64,000 nt of DNA from the NCBI GenBank assembly GCA_017478485.1, contig JAFVDI010000031.1, positions 186,001 to 250,000 on the forward strand, in the 5' to 3' direction. Of the stretch, positions 17,052 to 25,897 are shown piece after piece. The DNA is from Clostridiales bacterium. GTDB lineage: Bacteria > Bacillota > Clostridia > Saccharofermentanales > Saccharofermentanaceae. The translations under genes were made by a program, and so were the position numbers. Position 1 is the stretch's first letter. Every line of letters starts with the position of its first letter. A model generated the notes under the pieces. That model saw only the letters and a list, made by a program, of their open reading frames with translations, did no database searches and was not told the origin of the DNA.

Positions 17052-17983
17052 CATTTGACGGAGTCATCCTCGTAGACAAACCGGAGGGCTGGACGTCATT
17101 CAAGACTGACGGCGCGATAAAGAAACTGACCGGCTCGCGAAAAGCCGGTCATTTAGGCACGCTCGATCCTTTTGCCACGGGCCTGCTGCCGGTGTTCTGC
17201 GGCAAGGGACTCAAGTATCTGCGTTTCTGTGAAGGTTACGACAAAGAGTATTCCTGCAGGGCAATCTTTGGTGCTGTTACCGATACCGGCGACTGTACAG
17301 GTGAGGTCATTTCCGAGAACTATCCTTCGGATGAAGAGATGGCGGAACTTGTATCTACTGACTTTGCAAAAGTACGTGAAGCTTTCGATAAGATCTCAAA
17401 AATGACCGAGCAGAAACCGCCTTCGTATTCCGCAAAGAAGATAGGCGGAGTAAAGGCTTACGATCTTGCCCGCAAAGGCGAGGAGATCGATCTGCCTCCT
17501 GCGAAGATAAAGATCTACAGTCTTGTCATCGACAGGATCGAAACGCTCGAAAAGGGCTTTGCCGTTGAGTTTACGTGCAGCTGTTCCAAGGGCACGTACA
17601 TAAGGACGATCTGCACCGACTGCGGTGAGATGCTCGGTTACGGCGCTTATGCACAAACACTGAGAAGGACGAAGAACGGACCTTTCAGTATTGAGAACGC
17701 ATATACGCCCGATCAGCTTTTCGATATGGCGGAGAAAGAAGATCATTCATTCCTTCAAAGTCCTGCAGCTGCCATTTCTCACATCCCGGAAGTAATACTT
17801 GATGCCCGTCAGGCTAAAGATCTCGGTTTCGGGAAAAAGATCCCGTTTGAAGGCGCTGCGGTTACGGGTGAGAGAACATACTACCGCGCGGTTTTTGAAG
17901 GCAGCACGATAGCTGTTGTTTATCCTGCTTTTGAGGACGGGAAGACAGTGATGCGCATAGAGAGGCTTTTCGCAAATGATTAA
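17048..17983 (+). CDS. truB: tRNA pseudouridine(55) synthase TruB
   Basis: 311 residues. The N-terminal V-D-K-P-E-G-W-T-S-F and the catalytic G-H-L-G-T-L-D-P-F-A-T-G-L-L (catalytic Asp in L-D-P) are present, followed by Y-x-C-R-A-I-F-G-A-V-T-D-T-G-D and the R-K-G-E thumb region. The C-terminal ~70 residues form the small TruB_C/PUA-like domain. It converts U55 of the tRNA T-loop to pseudouridine. The start codon overlaps the nrnA stop (ATGA), and ribF begins inside its last codons. Confidence 0.97.
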   Translation: MTFDGVILVDKPEGWTSFKTDGAIKKLTGSRKAGHLGTLDPFATGLLPVFCGKGLKYLRFCEGYDKEYSCRAIFGAVTDTGDCTGEVISENYPSDEEMAELVSTDFAKVREAFDKISKMTEQKPPSYSAKKIGGVKAYDLARKGEEIDLPPAKIKIYSLVIDRIETLEKGFAVEFTCSCSKGTYIRTICTDCGEMLGYGAYAQTLRRTKNGPFSIENAYTPDQLFDMAEKEDHSFLQSPAAAISHIPEVILDARQAKDLGFGKKIPFEGAAVTGERTYYRAVFEGSTIAVVYPAFEDGKTVMRIERLFAND

Positions 17984-18911
17984 AGTTTGCTCAAGATACG
18001 GAATCGATGATCTCCCGTTCATACCGGGCGGCCGTGTCATGGCGCTAGGCATGTTTGACGGCTTTCATCAGGGACATACGGACATCATCAGGAGCGCGGT
18101 AAGACTTGCCGGAAGATCAGGACTTCTTACATGCGTCCAGACTTTCAGGAATCTCGAAAAGAACGGCGAAGACAGGCTTCTCTATACAATGGAAGAGCGT
18201 GTCAGGATGCTCGAGGATCTTGGCGTTGACGAGATGCTCGTTCTGAATTTCCCGCAGGTAAAAGACATGAGTGCTGAAGAATACTGCGAACAGATACTTA
18301 AGATGCGCTCGGGTGCCGCGGCTCTGTTTATCGGTCACGATTACCGGTTCGGCAAAGACGCAGCAGGTGATGAGTTTATGCTCAAGGAATTTGCTTCAGA
18401 GAACCGGATCAGCCTGCGTGTAATAAGTGACAGGGTGCTCGAAGGAACTGACCGCAGGATATCAACGACCTGGCTCCGCGAAGCTTTGTCGGAAGGCGAC
18501 ACGGAACTCGCTGCGAAAATGTGTGAAGGCAGGAATTTCTACTATACCGGCCGTGTGGTACACGGCAAGCAGGCAGGGAGAAACATGGGCTTCCCGACGA
18601 TCAACCTGGAAATACCGGAGGATAAGTTTGTTGTAAGAAGGGGAGTGTACTGCTCCCGTGTAACGCTCGGAAACAGAGTCCTTTACGGAGTTACGAACAT
18701 CGGCAGGAGACCCACGGTTGAAGATGCGGTAAATGATGTCGCAGAGACTTTTATCTTCGATTTCGATGAAGATATCTACGGAGCCTCCGTTAAGGTCGAA
18801 CTGCTCAGATTTCTTAGGCCGGAACAGGCATTTTCTTCCGTGGATGACCTGATCAAAGCTGTTGAAGAAAACAAGGCTCAGGCCAGGGAATACATTTCGA
18901 AACTGTCTTAG
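17976..18911 (+). CDS. ribF: Bifunctional riboflavin kinase/FMN adenylyltransferase
   Basis: 311 residues. The N-terminal FAD-synthetase domain has the nucleotidyltransferase motif G-M-F-D-G-F-H-Q-G-H (HxGH-like) near residue 25 and R-R-I-S-T-T-W-L-R near 160. The C-terminal riboflavin-kinase domain has G-R-N-M-G-F-P-T-I-N-L near 205 and V-T-N-I-G-R-R-P-T near 240. It makes FMN and FAD from riboflavin and ATP. It overlaps truB by 8 bases and is the last gene of the operon. No FMN riboswitch precedes it. No clear hairpin terminator follows, only an AT-rich stretch. Confidence 0.96.
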   Translation: MIKVCSRYGIDDLPFIPGGRVMALGMFDGFHQGHTDIIRSAVRLAGRSGLLTCVQTFRNLEKNGEDRLLYTMEERVRMLEDLGVDEMLVLNFPQVKDMSAEEYCEQILKMRSGAAALFIGHDYRFGKDAAGDEFMLKEFASENRISLRVISDRVLEGTDRRISTTWLREALSEGDTELAAKMCEGRNFYYTGRVVHGKQAGRNMGFPTINLEIPEDKFVVRRGVYCSRVTLGNRVLYGVTNIGRRPTVEDAVNDVAETFIFDFDEDIYGASVKVELLRFLRPEQAFSSVDDLIKAVEENKAQAREYISKLS

Positions 18912-19007
18912 TTTAATAAATATTTATATTTTTTCCGAAGAATCTTCAAATCAGCATGCAAAAATATCATTATAAGATCAAGGCATTGAATCAAGGGGTC
19001 TGAGGAA

Positions 19008-20117
19008 ATGAATGAGGCAAGCAAGAGACCTATAACCCAAAAAAGCCTTACCGCCTTGGGTAAGTTTATGCGTTTTCTCGTTGAGAACGCATATTCTTTT
19101 ACTGTCGCGGTAATGGGTCTTGTTCATGCCACACTCGCTGTCATATTCCTTTTCGCAGATGTAATGGAACTTGTCCAGTTCAACATAGTCAGTGTGATCA
19201 TTTATGTTTTCTGTTTTATACTTTGCCGTTCCGGGCACATCCTTCCGGTATACGCAAGCATAATCCTTGAAGTAACCATATATTCGGTAGTCTCCACTTA
19301 TTATGTCGGCCTTCGCTGCGGCACATACTGCTTCCTCTTCTCGATCATTCCGATAATCATCTACTTCGGAAGCAGCCTTTTCAGGGGCTCGCAGAGGCTG
19401 GGAGTCGTTATAATGCTCATCCTGAACTTCCTGATGTTTGCAGTTCTCTATGTGAGCTTTTTCGAAGCAGCGCCCGTCTATAACGTACCGCGCGGAATAA
19501 TGCTCGTCCTGGTAATACTTTCTGCATTTGCTATGGTATTTTCAACTATGTTCTATAACGCAATGTACATCTTCTCCAGTGAGAACCAGGTGAATATCCT
19601 TGAAAAGAAGAACCGTCAGCTTTCTGCGGTCGCGCATGAAGATGCACTGACGAGCATCCTGAACAGGCGAGGATTCCTTCCGCTGGTAAGAGATCTGATG
19701 GAAGAACCCGGAAACCATTTCAGCATCGCTTTCTGTGACCTTGATGATTTCAAGCGCATCAACGATTCCTACGGCCATGAGGCAGGCGACGAGGTGCTCA
19801 AGCATGTTGCCACCATGATAAAGCGCGAACTTCCCGGAAGTGATATATGCAGATGGGGCGGTGAGGAATTCGTAATCCTTTTGAACGGCTGTGACATGCT
19901 TACCGCAAAGGGGCAGGTAGAGCGTCTCAGAAAGAGTATCGAATCCAATCCGACTTCGTTTTTCGGCAAGAACATCTTTGTTACCACGACGATCGGTCTT
20001 GAGGAGAACAAAGACATTTACAGCATTCCCGAGGATATAATCAAAGTTGCCGATGCGCGCATGTATTACGGAAAACAGCACGGAAAGAACATACTCATAA
20101 CTGAAGATAACGAATAG
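19008..20117 (+). CDS. Membrane-bound diguanylate cyclase (GGDEF)
   Basis: 369 residues. Six hydrophobic segments (~28-200) form an N-terminal membrane sensor of the 6TM type. A coiled linker leads into a GGDEF domain at ~205-365 with D-A-L-T-S-I-L-N-R-R-G-F, F-C-D-L-D-D-F-K-R-I-N-D, G-H-E-A-G-D and the active-site variant G-G-E-E-F, which is a catalytically competent form. The position of the inhibitory I-site (R-x-x-D) reads P-G-S-D, so product feedback through a canonical I-site is not expected. It would synthesise cyclic di-GMP at the membrane. It is a single gene with its own terminator. The stimulus is unknown. Confidence 0.93.
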   Translation: MNEASKRPITQKSLTALGKFMRFLVENAYSFTVAVMGLVHATLAVIFLFADVMELVQFNIVSVIIYVFCFILCRSGHILPVYASIILEVTIYSVVSTYYVGLRCGTYCFLFSIIPIIIYFGSSLFRGSQRLGVVIMLILNFLMFAVLYVSFFEAAPVYNVPRGIMLVLVILSAFAMVFSTMFYNAMYIFSSENQVNILEKKNRQLSAVAHEDALTSILNRRGFLPLVRDLMEEPGNHFSIAFCDLDDFKRINDSYGHEAGDEVLKHVATMIKRELPGSDICRWGGEEFVILLNGCDMLTAKGQVERLRKSIESNPTSFFGKNIFVTTTIGLEENKDIYSIPEDIIKVADARMYYGKQHGKNILITEDNE

Positions 20118-20141
20118 TTTAAACGTTTTGTTCCTTAGCTG

Positions 20142-20171
20142 ACGTGTTCCGGAAACGGGACACGTTTTTTC
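20142..20171 (+). terminator. Rho-independent terminator of the GGDEF gene
   Basis: A 9-bp stem ACGTGTTCC / GGGACACGT (20142-20150 and 20157-20165, one G-T pair) with loop GGAAAC is followed by TTTTTT. Confidence 0.85.
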
Positions 20172-20379
20172 TGTGAGGTAATTTTGCGGCAGAACTTACT
20201 TTGATAATCAAAGTACTTTACACCGGATATTTCATAATGCTATTATCACGCTAACGGAAAGGAATAGTCTGACAGGGGATTATTCTTTTTCTTATATTAA
20301 AAAAAGCAGAGTTTGGTTTATACTTGGAATTGTGCCTCAAGCGGCACGAGAGTGTTAAAAGAATGGGAATGGTAAAGAT
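20172..20379 (+). promoter_or_regulatory. Upstream region of the lipid gene cluster
   Basis: This AT-rich gap carries a -10-like TATACT at 20319-20324, without a convincing -35 element at the usual distance. It also has a small hairpin GTGCC / GGCAC (20332-20346) in the predicted leader. No open reading frame of note is seen. The promoter is suggested only by position and the single hexamer. Confidence 0.35.
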
Positions 20380-20982
20380 ATGGGAAGTGTACTGACAAAC
20401 CTGGCATTTATGTATGTCACGCTAATGCCTGTAATCTTCGCCGGGGTCTTTAACATGATCTTCTGCAAGCTTCCCATATTAAGCTTTCTCAAAAAGCCGA
20501 TGGATGCAGGGAAGAACTTCACCGACGGCAGGCGTATCTTTGGTGACAACAAGACCTGGAAGGGTTTTGCGGGTTACCTTATCCTCGGTACGCTGATGAC
20601 ACTCATCTGGGGCTTTATCTGCAAGGCTGCCCCAGCGCTCCAGAGCCATGATTTCTTCTATCTCGAACACGAAAACACGGTTGCTTTCAATCTTCTGACG
20701 GGACTTCTCGTCGGTTTTGCCTATGCTCTTTTCGAGCTTCCCAACAGCTTTCTTAAAAGGCGTCTCGGCATAGAGCCCGGAAAGACGATGAAGGGCTGGC
20801 AGAAAGTGCTGTTCATTTTCCTCGACCAGGCTGATTCGATCTTCGGATGCGTTTTGGTCGTATGTATCTTCCATCCGCTCCCGGTGTGGTTCTATTTTCT
20901 CTATGTCATCGTTGGAGCGGTGACGCACATTATCTTCAACATGCTGCTTTACTTTGCGCATCTGCGCAAGAATATGTTCTGA
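20380..20982 (+). CDS. CarS-like CDP-lipid synthase (CTP:phospholipid cytidylyltransferase family)
   Basis: 200 residues with five or six hydrophobic segments. Conserved motifs of the CarS/DUF46 family (PF01864) are visible: D-G-R-R-I-F-G-D-N-K-T-W-K-G-F near residues 50-64, E-L-P-N-S-F-L-K-R-R-L-G near 120, and F-L-D-Q-A-D-S-I-F-G near 150. Archaeal CarS transfers CMP from CTP onto unsaturated archaetidic acid, and bacterial relatives presumably act on phosphatidic acid or a related lipid phosphate. It is the first of seven tightly packed genes that include phosphatidylserine synthase and decarboxylase, which need a CDP-lipid donor. The lipid it activates cannot be read from the sequence. 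Confidence 0.82.
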   Translation: MGSVLTNLAFMYVTLMPVIFAGVFNMIFCKLPILSFLKKPMDAGKNFTDGRRIFGDNKTWKGFAGYLILGTLMTLIWGFICKAAPALQSHDFFYLEHENTVAFNLLTGLLVGFAYALFELPNSFLKRRLGIEPGKTMKGWQKVLFIFLDQADSIFGCVLVVCIFHPLPVWFYFLYVIVGAVTHIIFNMLLYFAHLRKNMF

Positions 20983-20994
20983 AAAGGATGTTTT

Positions 20995-23514
20995 ATGATC
21001 TACAGGATTAGTTCAGGACCCGAATCGAAAAAGAATGAATCAGGCAACAAAGCCGGCAATCTCGTAGAGATGAGAAAAGCCGGTTTCAATGTTCCTGACG
21101 GAATAGTCCTTGATGCGGAGGAATACCGTTCGTTCGTTAAGAAGAACGGCATCGCGGATAAGATATCAGAGCTGATGAATAAACTCACTGCCGATAATGC
21201 TCAGGCAACGGGTGAAGCGATAGAAAAGCTTTTCGAAGGCCTTAAAGCTGATGAAGAGATGATCTCGAAGATCACTTCGATGACAGATGATTCCAAGTCT
21301 TACGCGGTTCGTTCTTCCGCAACGAAGGAAGACCTTGCGGAGTTCTCTTTTGCAGGTCAGTATAAAACGTTTCTCAACACAAAAGGCGCTGAGGCGATCG
21401 CCGAAAAAGTGATCGACTGCTACCGCTCGATGTTCGATAAAACGGGAATCAGTTATATCGCGACAAACAAGATCGATCCTGATGATCTCGCGATGGCCGT
21501 TGTGGTTCAGGAGATGGTCAATTCCGAATTGAGCGGCATCTGCTTCACGGTCAATCCCGTTACCGGCAACGATAAGAGGATGCTCATCGAAGTTATCGAG
21601 GGCCTCGGCGAGAACATCGTAAGCGGCAAGGTCAACCCTGAGCAGTACGAATACGACAGATACGAGATGAAGGCTGTTGCTTCAAACAAAGCCGGACTCC
21701 TTGATAACGCCATGCTCGAAAAGATGGGCAGGGTGTTCTCAGACATTCAGATATACTTCGGTTATCCCTGTGATATAGAATTTGCGGTGGAAAAGGGCGA
21801 ACTCTTTATCCTTCAGTCAAGGAGCATTACCAAGATTAATTACGGCGACCTCAAGGATATCTGGACGACTGCGGACTTCAAGGACGGCGGTGTTTCAGCA
21901 TCGGTCTGCACGCTTTACATGTGGAGCCTTTATGAATATATCTGGGAATACAGCTTAAGGAAATTCATTCTCGACTCCAAGATCCTCACCGAAAAAGATC
22001 TCGAGAGAAAACTCGGTGAAATGTATTACGGAAGGCCTTACTGGAATCTCTCTGTCGTAAAGCTTGCCATGAGCCAGGTCGTCGGATACAAGGAAAGGGA
22101 GTTCGATCAGGAATACGGCATAAGACGCACCTATGAAGGCGACGGACATGTAACGGGAGCAACTCCCGGTGCGCTCGTTCATATCGCGCGCATGGCTCTT
22201 GCACAGAAGAAGATCCTCAAGGAAAGAAATGAAAACGCAGAGACGTTAAAGAGCGATCTTCTGAAGACCTATGAGGAATACAAAAAGAACTACGACAACC
22301 ATACGATCGATGATATTAAGGCGAGATTTAAGACTCTTACTCACGATATCTATCTGCACAGTGAGACGACATACTTCTGGCAGATATTCATCAACACGAT
22401 CCATCAGTCGCTTTATAAGGACGGGCTGCTGAAGTATGTTTCCGAGAGTGAATACTTAACGCTCCTGGGAAGCATCGACAACATTTCGCACATGCTTCCG
22501 TTCTATGCGATGTGGGATCTTTCAAGAAAGATCAAAGAAGACAGCGGCGCGCTTTCATATTGGAACAGCGCAACTGCAGATGATATCGCAAAAAACATAG
22601 ACAGTGGTGAATATTTCATCCCGGACATGAAAGATATCATTAACAAGTTCGGCTATCACTCCGATAAGGAACTTGATGTTACCTATCCGTGCTACTACGA
22701 AGATCCGCTTCCGCTCATCGTATCCGTAAAGGACATGCTCCCGCTCACGGGCGACTTCGGTCCGGAGAAGGACAGGAAAGAGGGAAAGCTCAAGAGCGAA
22801 GTTATCTTCGGTTCCCTTGAAGGCAAGCTCAGTTCTTCGAAGTTCAGCAAGATAAGGAAAAAGGTTGACGGCATGCGCCGCATGCTCTGGTGGCGCGAGG
22901 AATTCAGGGATGTATCGACAAGGTTCTATTATCTGATCCGTGTTTATACCGTTGAGCTTTCCAAGAAGCTCGTCAGCGAAAAAGTTCTTGATAACGAGGA
23001 AGACATCTGGATGCTCAAGGTCGGAAACGTCTGGGATTATCTTGACGGAAAGCTTACAGCTGATGATCTTCACGACATCATCAGGAAGAACAGGAGATAC
23101 TACAATTCGTTCAGGAATTTCATGAGCGAAAACGAGATCGGTGAGATCTTCTCTAATTCATCTTCTGGATCTTCAGCAGCAGGCGAAGATTCCATCAGGG
23201 GAATCGGTGCAAACAACGGAACAGTCACAGGTACCGCAAGGGTGATCTATGATTTCTCAGAGATCGACAGACTTCAGCAGAACGACATCCTTGTTACGAG
23301 ATTTACCGATACGGGATGGACTCCTAAGTTTGCCATTCTTTCAGGCATCGTTACCGAGTACGGCGGAATACTCTGCCATGCCGCCATCGTTTCGCGCGAA
23401 TACGGAATACCCGCGATCGTTAACTGCCACGATGCACTAACGAAGATAAAGGACGGACAGACCATAACGATCGACGGTGCTACCGGCATCGTTTCGATAA
23501 ACGGGGAGAAATAA
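20995..23514 (+). CDS. PEP-synthase-like dikinase with an uncharacterised central domain (Rph-like architecture)
   Basis: 839 residues in three parts. Residues ~1-280 form an ATP-grasp-type PEP/pyruvate-binding domain: N-K-A-G-N-L near 20, Y-A-V-R-S-S-A-T-K-E-D near 105, F-A-G-Q-Y near 120, and a terminal L-Q-S-R-S-I-T. Residues ~290-735 match nothing I recognise and are rich in Tyr, Lys and Asp. Residues ~745-839 are a swivelling phosphohistidine domain with G-G-I-L-C-H-A-A-I-V-S-R-E-Y-G-I-P-A, catalytic His at 795. The PEP-binding TIM barrel of true PEP synthase is absent. Order and length match rifampin phosphotransferase, in which ATP gives AMP + Pi and a phosphorylated acceptor. In this lipid cluster a lipid or alcohol acceptor is an inference, not an antibiotic-resistance call. 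Confidence 0.85.
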   Translation: MIYRISSGPESKKNESGNKAGNLVEMRKAGFNVPDGIVLDAEEYRSFVKKNGIADKISELMNKLTADNAQATGEAIEKLFEGLKADEEMISKITSMTDDSKSYAVRSSATKEDLAEFSFAGQYKTFLNTKGAEAIAEKVIDCYRSMFDKTGISYIATNKIDPDDLAMAVVVQEMVNSELSGICFTVNPVTGNDKRMLIEVIEGLGENIVSGKVNPEQYEYDRYEMKAVASNKAGLLDNAMLEKMGRVFSDIQIYFGYPCDIEFAVEKGELFILQSRSITKINYGDLKDIWTTADFKDGGVSASVCTLYMWSLYEYIWEYSLRKFILDSKILTEKDLERKLGEMYYGRPYWNLSVVKLAMSQVVGYKEREFDQEYGIRRTYEGDGHVTGATPGALVHIARMALAQKKILKERNENAETLKSDLLKTYEEYKKNYDNHTIDDIKARFKTLTHDIYLHSETTYFWQIFINTIHQSLYKDGLLKYVSESEYLTLLGSIDNISHMLPFYAMWDLSRKIKEDSGALSYWNSATADDIAKNIDSGEYFIPDMKDIINKFGYHSDKELDVTYPCYYEDPLPLIVSVKDMLPLTGDFGPEKDRKEGKLKSEVIFGSLEGKLSSSKFSKIRKKVDGMRRMLWWREEFRDVSTRFYYLIRVYTVELSKKLVSEKVLDNEEDIWMLKVGNVWDYLDGKLTADDLHDIIRKNRRYYNSFRNFMSENEIGEIFSNSSSGSSAAGEDSIRGIGANNGTVTGTARVIYDFSEIDRLQQNDILVTRFTDTGWTPKFAILSGIVTEYGGILCHAAIVSREYGIPAIVNCHDALTKIKDGQTITIDGATGIVSINGEK

Positions 23515-23515
23515 T

Positions 23516-24133
23516 ATGATCGGTAAGTGGAACAGATCTGTGATCGTAACATATGCAGGCATGCTTCTTGCTGCCGCCTCGATGTTTCTTCTTATGTCGG
23601 ACCTTTATAAAGCTGCAATGATGTGCTTCATGGGTGCGGGTATATGCGATCTTTTCGACGGCACGATAGCAAGGATGTGCAAGAGGACTGAAGAGGAAAA
23701 GAACTTCGGCATCCAGCTTGATTCACTTGTAGATGTTGTCAGCTTCATCGCGCTTCCTGTTGTGCTCATGATAAAAGTCTGCGGGGTCAAATGGTATTCG
23801 GTAATTGCATGTGTTCTCTATGTTTTGTTCGGTGTGTGCAGGCTTGCTTATTTCAATGTCTGCCAGGAGGAAAACGAGGATAAGGATTCTCCGATCAAAT
23901 ACTACACAGGTCTTCCCGTAACTTATGCGGCGTTGATATTCCCGTTGCTGTATCTTTCGTCTGTCTGGCTTGATGCCGCAGTCACCGGTTACATCCTTTG
24001 CGCTGCGATGGCAGTGATGGCGGTCTTGTTTGTAATGAAGCTCAGGTTCATCAAGCCGGGGAAGAAGGGTTATATCTTCCTGATGCTTCTGGCGGTCGCA
24101 CTGTTTACCGTCTATGCCGTTTTAGTAAGATGA
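23516..24133 (+). CDS. pssA: CDP-alcohol phosphatidyltransferase, phosphatidylserine synthase-like
   Basis: 205 residues with six predicted membrane segments. The CDP-alcohol phosphatidyltransferase signature is complete: D-G-x2-A-R-x11-G-x3-D-x3-D near residues 45-70 (the spacer is slightly longer than the common x8). The motifs R-L-A-Y-F-N-V near 120 and Y-T-G-L-P-V-T near 140 are typical of PssA and point to serine as acceptor. Catalysis is CDP-lipid + L-serine to phosphatidylserine + CMP at the membrane. It starts 1 base after the dikinase and overlaps the decarboxylase gene by 4 bases. Confidence 0.9.
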   Translation: MIGKWNRSVIVTYAGMLLAAASMFLLMSDLYKAAMMCFMGAGICDLFDGTIARMCKRTEEEKNFGIQLDSLVDVVSFIALPVVLMIKVCGVKWYSVIACVLYVLFGVCRLAYFNVCQEENEDKDSPIKYYTGLPVTYAALIFPLLYLSSVWLDAAVTGYILCAAMAVMAVLFVMKLRFIKPGKKGYIFLMLLAVALFTVYAVLVR

Positions 24134-24996
24134 AGATCTACGTAAGACAGGATAAGAGCTATATCGAAGACAGCCAGTACGGCGGAAACTTACTCGAAAA
24201 GCTCTACAACACATGGTACGGAAGAGTGCTTTCCAAGTTCATACTTCTGCCTGTCTTCTCAACAATGGCTACATCAAAAGACAGAAGAAGATCAAGTGCG
24301 AAAAAGATCACTCCTTTTGTCGAAAAGTACGGCATCGACATGAATGATTTTGAAGAGAAAGAATACGTTTCATTTTCCGACTTCTTCACACGAAGCATAA
24401 AGCCCGGCAAAAGACCATTTGACAGTGACTCGAATGTGGTTATCGCGCCGGCTGATTCCAAGGTGCTCTGCTACGACATAAGTGACGATCTTAAGTTCAC
24501 TGTGAAGGGCAGCGAATATACTCCTGACGAGATAACCGGAAACAATGTCGACACCGGCAGTTTCGCCGGCGGAAAAGCGATCGTGTTCAGACTTTCAATG
24601 GATGACTATCACCACTATTGCTTTATCGATTCCGGAAGCGTCGCGGGATCATTTGAGATCAAGGGCAGGCTTCACACGGTCAGCTCCATTTCATCGAAGT
24701 ACAAGATCTACAAAGAGAATCACCGCATCGTAAATGTCCTTGATACCGATCATTTCGGCAAGGTCATCTATATCGAAGTCGGCGCGCTCCTTGTAGGCAG
24801 GATAAAGAACAACGGAATAATAAAGTTCGGTAAAGGTCAGGAGAAAGGCTATTTCGAGCAGGGCGGATCGACCATCGTTCTGTTTTTCGAGAAAGGGAGG
24901 ATAAACGTTGATCCTGACATCCTCGAAATGAGTGGAAACGGGATTGAGACAAAGGTTAAAATGGGAGAACGAATCGGGGTTTGTGAATATGTTTAA
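24130..24996 (+). CDS. psd: Phosphatidylserine decarboxylase
   Basis: 288 residues from the ATG at 24130, which overlaps the pssA stop (ATGA). Longer in-frame starts lie inside pssA. The self-cleavage motif G-G-S-T is intact, with the Ser that becomes the pyruvoyl group at residue 247. Upstream are F-F-T-R-S-I-K-P-G-K-R-P, P-A-D-S-K-V, and the histidine-rich D-D-Y-H-H-Y-C-F-I-D-S-G catalytic region. It converts phosphatidylserine to phosphatidylethanolamine. Adjacency to pssA supports a two-step route to PE or to a PE-like lipid on an unusual backbone. Confidence 0.95.
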   Translation: MKIYVRQDKSYIEDSQYGGNLLEKLYNTWYGRVLSKFILLPVFSTMATSKDRRRSSAKKITPFVEKYGIDMNDFEEKEYVSFSDFFTRSIKPGKRPFDSDSNVVIAPADSKVLCYDISDDLKFTVKGSEYTPDEITGNNVDTGSFAGGKAIVFRLSMDDYHHYCFIDSGSVAGSFEIKGRLHTVSSISSKYKIYKENHRIVNVLDTDHFGKVIYIEVGALLVGRIKNNGIIKFGKGQEKGYFEQGGSTIVLFFEKGRINVDPDILEMSGNGIETKVKMGERIGVCEYV

Positions 24997-25897
24997 GAGA
25001 CTTTACATCTATTACAAAGAAAGATATCCGCTTCTTGCCAGACTCCTTCTCGGCATGATCGTCTTCGGCGAGATCTATTTCATAATCCTGCTCAACTACG
25101 GCGTGCTCGAGTTCAGGCTCGGCATGCAGGAAGTCACGGGCGCATATACAGTGTTTGCGTTCCTTTTGTGGCTCCGTGTCGCAGACGACTTAAAGGACTA
25201 CGAGACCGACAAGAAGCTTTTCCCTGACAGACCTCTTGCGTCAGGCCGCGTTTACAAAAAGGACATCATCATATCGTGCATATTCTTCCAGGCGATCGCG
25301 GTCGCACTTAACATCATCTTCATGAATAACTGGATCTTCTGCGCGATCCTTTACGCATACGGGTTCCTGATGAGAAACTGGTTCTTCCAGAAGGCGAAGA
25401 TCCAGCCAAATCTTTTCGCGGCGCTCGTTACGCATAACCCCGTGCAGATGATAATCAACCTTTACATCATCTCGTTTACGGTCATCAAGTATCAGTTAAA
25501 TCCGTTCTCGATCACTACTCTGATGACGCTCTGGACGCTTTATTTCCCGGCACTCATCTGGGAGGTCTCAAGAAAGATCAGGGCACCGAAAGACGAGACG
25601 GAATATGTCACTTACTCAAAGCTTTGGGGATACAAAAAAGCCATCTGGTTCGTGCTCGTTCTGACAATAGTCGACATCCTGACAAACATAGTTCTCGTAT
25701 GGAACTTAAGCAAACCGACAGTCGTTTTCTTCTGCGGACTGACAACTTGGATGACCATCAAGTTCCTGCAGTTCAAGAAAGATCCTGAGAGATTTGTCAT
25801 CGTAGAAAAGGTCGAGCGATACACATACATTCAGGAGAGCGCGATGCTGGTAACCGTTGCAGGCTACATCTTCTGTAAGTGGAGAGGGATCATCTGA
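24989..25897 (+). CDS. UbiA-like membrane prenyltransferase
   Basis: 302 residues from the ATG at 24989, which overlaps psd by 8 bases. Eight or nine hydrophobic segments are predicted. The first Asp-rich motif reads R-V-A-D-D-L-K-D-Y-E-T-D-K-K-L-F-P-D-R-P-L (residues ~65-85), a variant of the UbiA N/D-D-x-x-D-x-x-x-D magnesium-prenyl diphosphate site. The second region reads E-V-S-R-K-I-R-A-P-K-D-E near 195, a form found in an uncharacterised bacterial UbiA subgroup rather than the D-x-x-x-D of quinone enzymes. UbiA enzymes attach polyprenyl chains to aromatic or glycerol acceptors. With CarS-like and PssA-like neighbours a glycerolipid acceptor is possible, but a quinone-type acceptor cannot be excluded. 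Confidence 0.75.
   Translation: MFKRLYIYYKERYPLLARLLLGMIVFGEIYFIILLNYGVLEFRLGMQEVTGAYTVFAFLLWLRVADDLKDYETDKKLFPDRPLASGRVYKKDIIISCIFFQAIAVALNIIFMNNWIFCAILYAYGFLMRNWFFQKAKIQPNLFAALVTHNPVQMIINLYIISFTVIKYQLNPFSITTLMTLWTLYFPALIWEVSRKIRAPKDETEYVTYSKLWGYKKAIWFVLVLTIVDILTNIVLVWNLSKPTVVFFCGLTTWMTIKFLQFKKDPERFVIVEKVERYTYIQESAMLVTVAGYIFCKWRGII

Noticed and set aside
20995..23514. True phosphoenolpyruvate synthase
   Set aside because: The C-terminal PEP-binding TIM barrel is missing and the phosphohistidine domain is at the very C-terminus.
20995..23514. Rifampin resistance gene
   Set aside because: Only the domain order matches Rph; the lipid-operon context and unrecognised central domain give no support for an antibiotic substrate.
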